Below, piece after piece: positions 63,301 through 64,000 of a stretch of 64,000 bases of DNA. The stretch spans positions 139,617-203,616 of the forward strand of contig CBFHMJ010000011.1 in NCBI GenBank assembly GCA_965656875.1. Direction: 5' to 3'. Position 1 is the first letter of the stretch; every line of letters begins with the position of its first letter. Source of the stretch: CBFHMJ01 sp965656875. GTDB lineage: Bacteria; Pseudomonadota; Gammaproteobacteria; Enterobacterales; Alteromonadaceae. The notes beneath the pieces were generated by a model. That model was not told the origin of the DNA. It searched no databases and saw nothing but the letters and a program-made list of their open reading frames with translations. Both the position numbers and the translations under genes were made by a program.

Positions 63301-63608
63301 GGCAGTAAATCAACCAGGTATATGACCGAAGGTTCGGACAGTTCCGTCAGCGCATCGTTGGTTTCATAAATCGTCAGGCGACTGCTGAACGGACTCCATT
63401 GAATAAATTGATTGCCAATATGGATACGGTCAGAACCGACCAGATGAGTATTCACTGGCACCAACGATTCCTGTACGACCCGCATTTCAGGTGTGGATGT
63501 CGGTAGTGTTGAATTAAAGCTGGTTGTGGCGGATGTTTGCGAACTGGCGAATGAAGGTATTGCCAGTGTTAACAATGCGAGGGCACTGCTCCATTGATGA
63601 ACATTCAT
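60321..63608 (-). CDS. Exported propeller protein with cadherin-like domains and GlyGly-CTERM sorting tail
   Basis: A 1095-residue protein from ATG 63608 (GGAG six bases upstream). A signal peptide of about 22 residues ends in SFASS. Residues about 40-760 are a long beta-rich, propeller-like region with repeated LIIYRDED, YVASKQDL and YLYFTNYPY-type strands; no catalytic motif was recognised. Three cadherin/He_PIG-type domains follow (about 770-1030; QGQPVSLDLNDVF, LSGTANSADQGTFDVTATDS, LTGTPTLSGDW). A Gly/Ser-rich spacer then leads to GGGGSFGWFIAMLAGL, a membrane segment, and RRR at the C-terminus. This is the GlyGly-CTERM sorting signal processed by rhombosortase in type II secreting gammaproteobacteria. 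The protein is therefore probably released or lipid-linked at the surface. Confidence 0.85.
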   Translation of the reverse strand: MNVHQWSSALALLTLAIPSFASSQTSATTSFNSTLPTSTPEMRVVQESLVPVNTHLVGSDRIHIGNQFIQWSPFSSRLTIYETNDALTELSEPSVIYLVDLLPEFHNLYGIVQIADTNELLIIYRDEDSDSQHATSIFINSNNTARIGTQYTLNSRLQDYKRGGHPRDVFQFWMQGNALITRVADDVLFHSVDPSNRTISLHSTLNASNTRMSESINTACLDTDNQLLYVASKQDLINPGRAISVFDISQPHTPSFLSNLDMTSLNVDSAQDWQLVCEGLDNHIIAYSDKTLVTAHFDSATATFDKANSQTNDDVFNERDFNLSMQLAGDKLISFGNHYHYFQISTFDPVTLTINVDKTVHIPESYLSRSFDQLRSAIRRNDNLYLYFTNYPYSGSKTVGTFILQDIDQSPTLIYALKPRFDEQFHIQYSSFTWLEKYDVAIASRGYVLYILKFDAEKNKFNEVNEIAFTESDNAIQKYHFDENTDVLTVTIGSLFRSAGNVEFAQFKFDPEKNTLKTLTRAFMRDEDGNLLNLMSTGVMTKNRDKLISQSFYKKDGDENYTYSLHVHNIGDDISHRQTVVDDLKNFEGLSRFYRPLLIDNDFYYLSYDTGHVAHFRFDSHQRLNYVGKTALTGFETGDYRDNILGFGDRVYVKQIDDLFVLTRDTNTGVLSLKAVTDVESTQWVTYLNNMNNLQMKDEHFVYGTGGRHFYTFVVDKANDRWILSDKVAAKSLMKSFWSPEIYPAQDNVTSVIASEFHATARTITKLNFPRSAINTANTISVLQGQPVSLDLNDVFIDHDVNDTQHYSIDALPGFLTLNGSVLSGTANSADQGTFDVTATDSFGMKTVSTFAWQVDGAPQSVVELQPVQLLSGDTLTIPLNTLITDPEAGIVSYAVKTPVEGFTLSGNTLTINTSQDSTITLVATDEHGQSAEFTLTININETNTITLNGTEGEAMNLDLSQYWSFPDDADHAYSMTLIPDGLTLTNNGRLTGTPTLSGDWVLPVTITAINNDSMRITSELLLHVDEANSGSGGSTGGGNTGGGSSGGGSTGGSGNTGGETTGGGSSSGGSGGGGSFGWFIAMLAGLGVTRRRVL

Positions 63609-63819
63609 GTTCAACTCCATGTTTATTAACGATTAAATGGTAATGCGCTGCGCAATATAGCAGAGGGTGAATGACATAAAAAAGTTTACAGGTGGGGAAA
63701 GTGAGGGATTTTTGGGAGAGCAAGGCTAACAGCCGCTAAATTCTACTCGCCCCACAGCAATTGAACTGTCCACGTTTGCGGGTTAAGGTCAGACTCTATT
63801 TTCTATCTCGGAGACAGTT

Positions 63820-63879
63820 ATGATCCCTCTTGATGTTTGGTTGCCGTATACGCTGGCTTGTTTACTTATCATTGTGTGA
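63820..63879 (+). pseudogene. 5' stub of a LysE/RhtB-type exporter gene
   Basis: GGAG lies six bases before an ATG that begins MIPLDVWLPYTLACLLIIV and then meets TGA. The peptide resembles the first membrane helix of RhtB/LysE exporters, which normally continue with a Pro-Gly-Pro motif and about 190 more residues. The following sequence shows no continuation in other frames. The stub probably remains from a deletion or decay. The evidence is one short match, so it is tentative. Confidence 0.35.
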
Positions 63880-63944
63880 TTACCAAGGGAAACTGACGGT
63901 ATAATTACCGAGCGACTTTGACATAGACACACTAACAGCCTATA

Positions 63945-63973
63945 CCCAAGTTGGCAACTCAGGCCGACTTGGG
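63945..63973. other. Inverted repeat near the right edge
   Basis: CCCAAGT (63945-63951) and ACTTGGG (63967-63973) with 15 bases between. It could be a terminator arm or part of a longer element beyond the window. Confidence 0.35.
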
Positions 63974-64000
63974 AAGTATCTCTAATTTTGCCAACCTGAG

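Overview
The window looks like chromosomal DNA of a free-living, probably marine Gammaproteobacterium. The reasons are family content: a divergent ArgP/ArgO pair, two DUF945 (YdgA-type) proteins, MipA and MlaC-type envelope proteins, a GlyGly-CTERM protein (rhombosortase/type II secretion lineages), a Cache chemoreceptor, a TonB-dependent receptor and many exported proteases. No rRNA, tRNA, CRISPR array, complete insertion sequence or replication origin could be recognised. I did not compute base composition or run any search; family calls rest on motifs read by eye.

Layout. 1-1.4 kb: the 3' end of a cadherin/tandem-95-like gene, then an overlapping pair resembling phage spanins (inner-membrane Rz type and lipoprotein Rz1 type). 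1.6-9.9 kb: a membrane TPR protein, a TonB-dependent receptor, a very large secreted Asp-box (sortilin-like) propeller and a divergent TetR regulator; two identical-architecture palindromes lie between the last two. 10.4-14.4 kb: an AT-rich accessory patch with an ankyrin protein, gene fragments, a ParD antitoxin with an internally deleted ParE toxin inside 25-bp perfect inverted repeats, two unknown proteins and a small HAD-type phosphatase. 14.5-22.5 kb: an RTX-repeat protein, a 1462-residue hybrid two-component (HTCS) regulator and two related exported proteins with TonB-C domains. 22.9-31 kb: GNAT acetyltransferase, twin DUF945 proteins, a small secreted protein, a P-loop kinase-like protein, a chemoreceptor and a YegP-type protein.

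31.2-34.9 kb is an envelope-homeostasis unit: OmpR-type regulator and sensor kinase, then mipA and an mlaC-like gene; the same 19-bp sequence lies in front of the regulator and in front of mipA. 35-38.3 kb holds an unknown exported protein overlapping an S9 peptidase gene. 38.5-40.5 kb is a TetR/old-yellow-enzyme (NemRA-like) pair with the same 19-bp box before each gene. 40.6-41.2 kb carries gene remnants. 41.3-43 kb is argP/argO with a possibly structured argO leader.

44-63.6 kb, nearly all on the minus strand, codes for exported proteins: two tandem giant subtilisin-like proteases whose C-terminal halves are built from a roughly 155-residue tandem repeat; a spondin-spondin lipoprotein-OmpR regulator-histidine kinase cluster preceded by an array of pentamers at exact 11-bp spacing; a GlxA-type regulator with an S41-type peptidase; and a GlyGly-CTERM propeller. 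The most promising undescribed units are the spondin/two-component cluster with its phased operator array and the twin repeat-stalk subtilisins. The right edge holds a 19-residue stub of a LysE/RhtB-type exporter gene.
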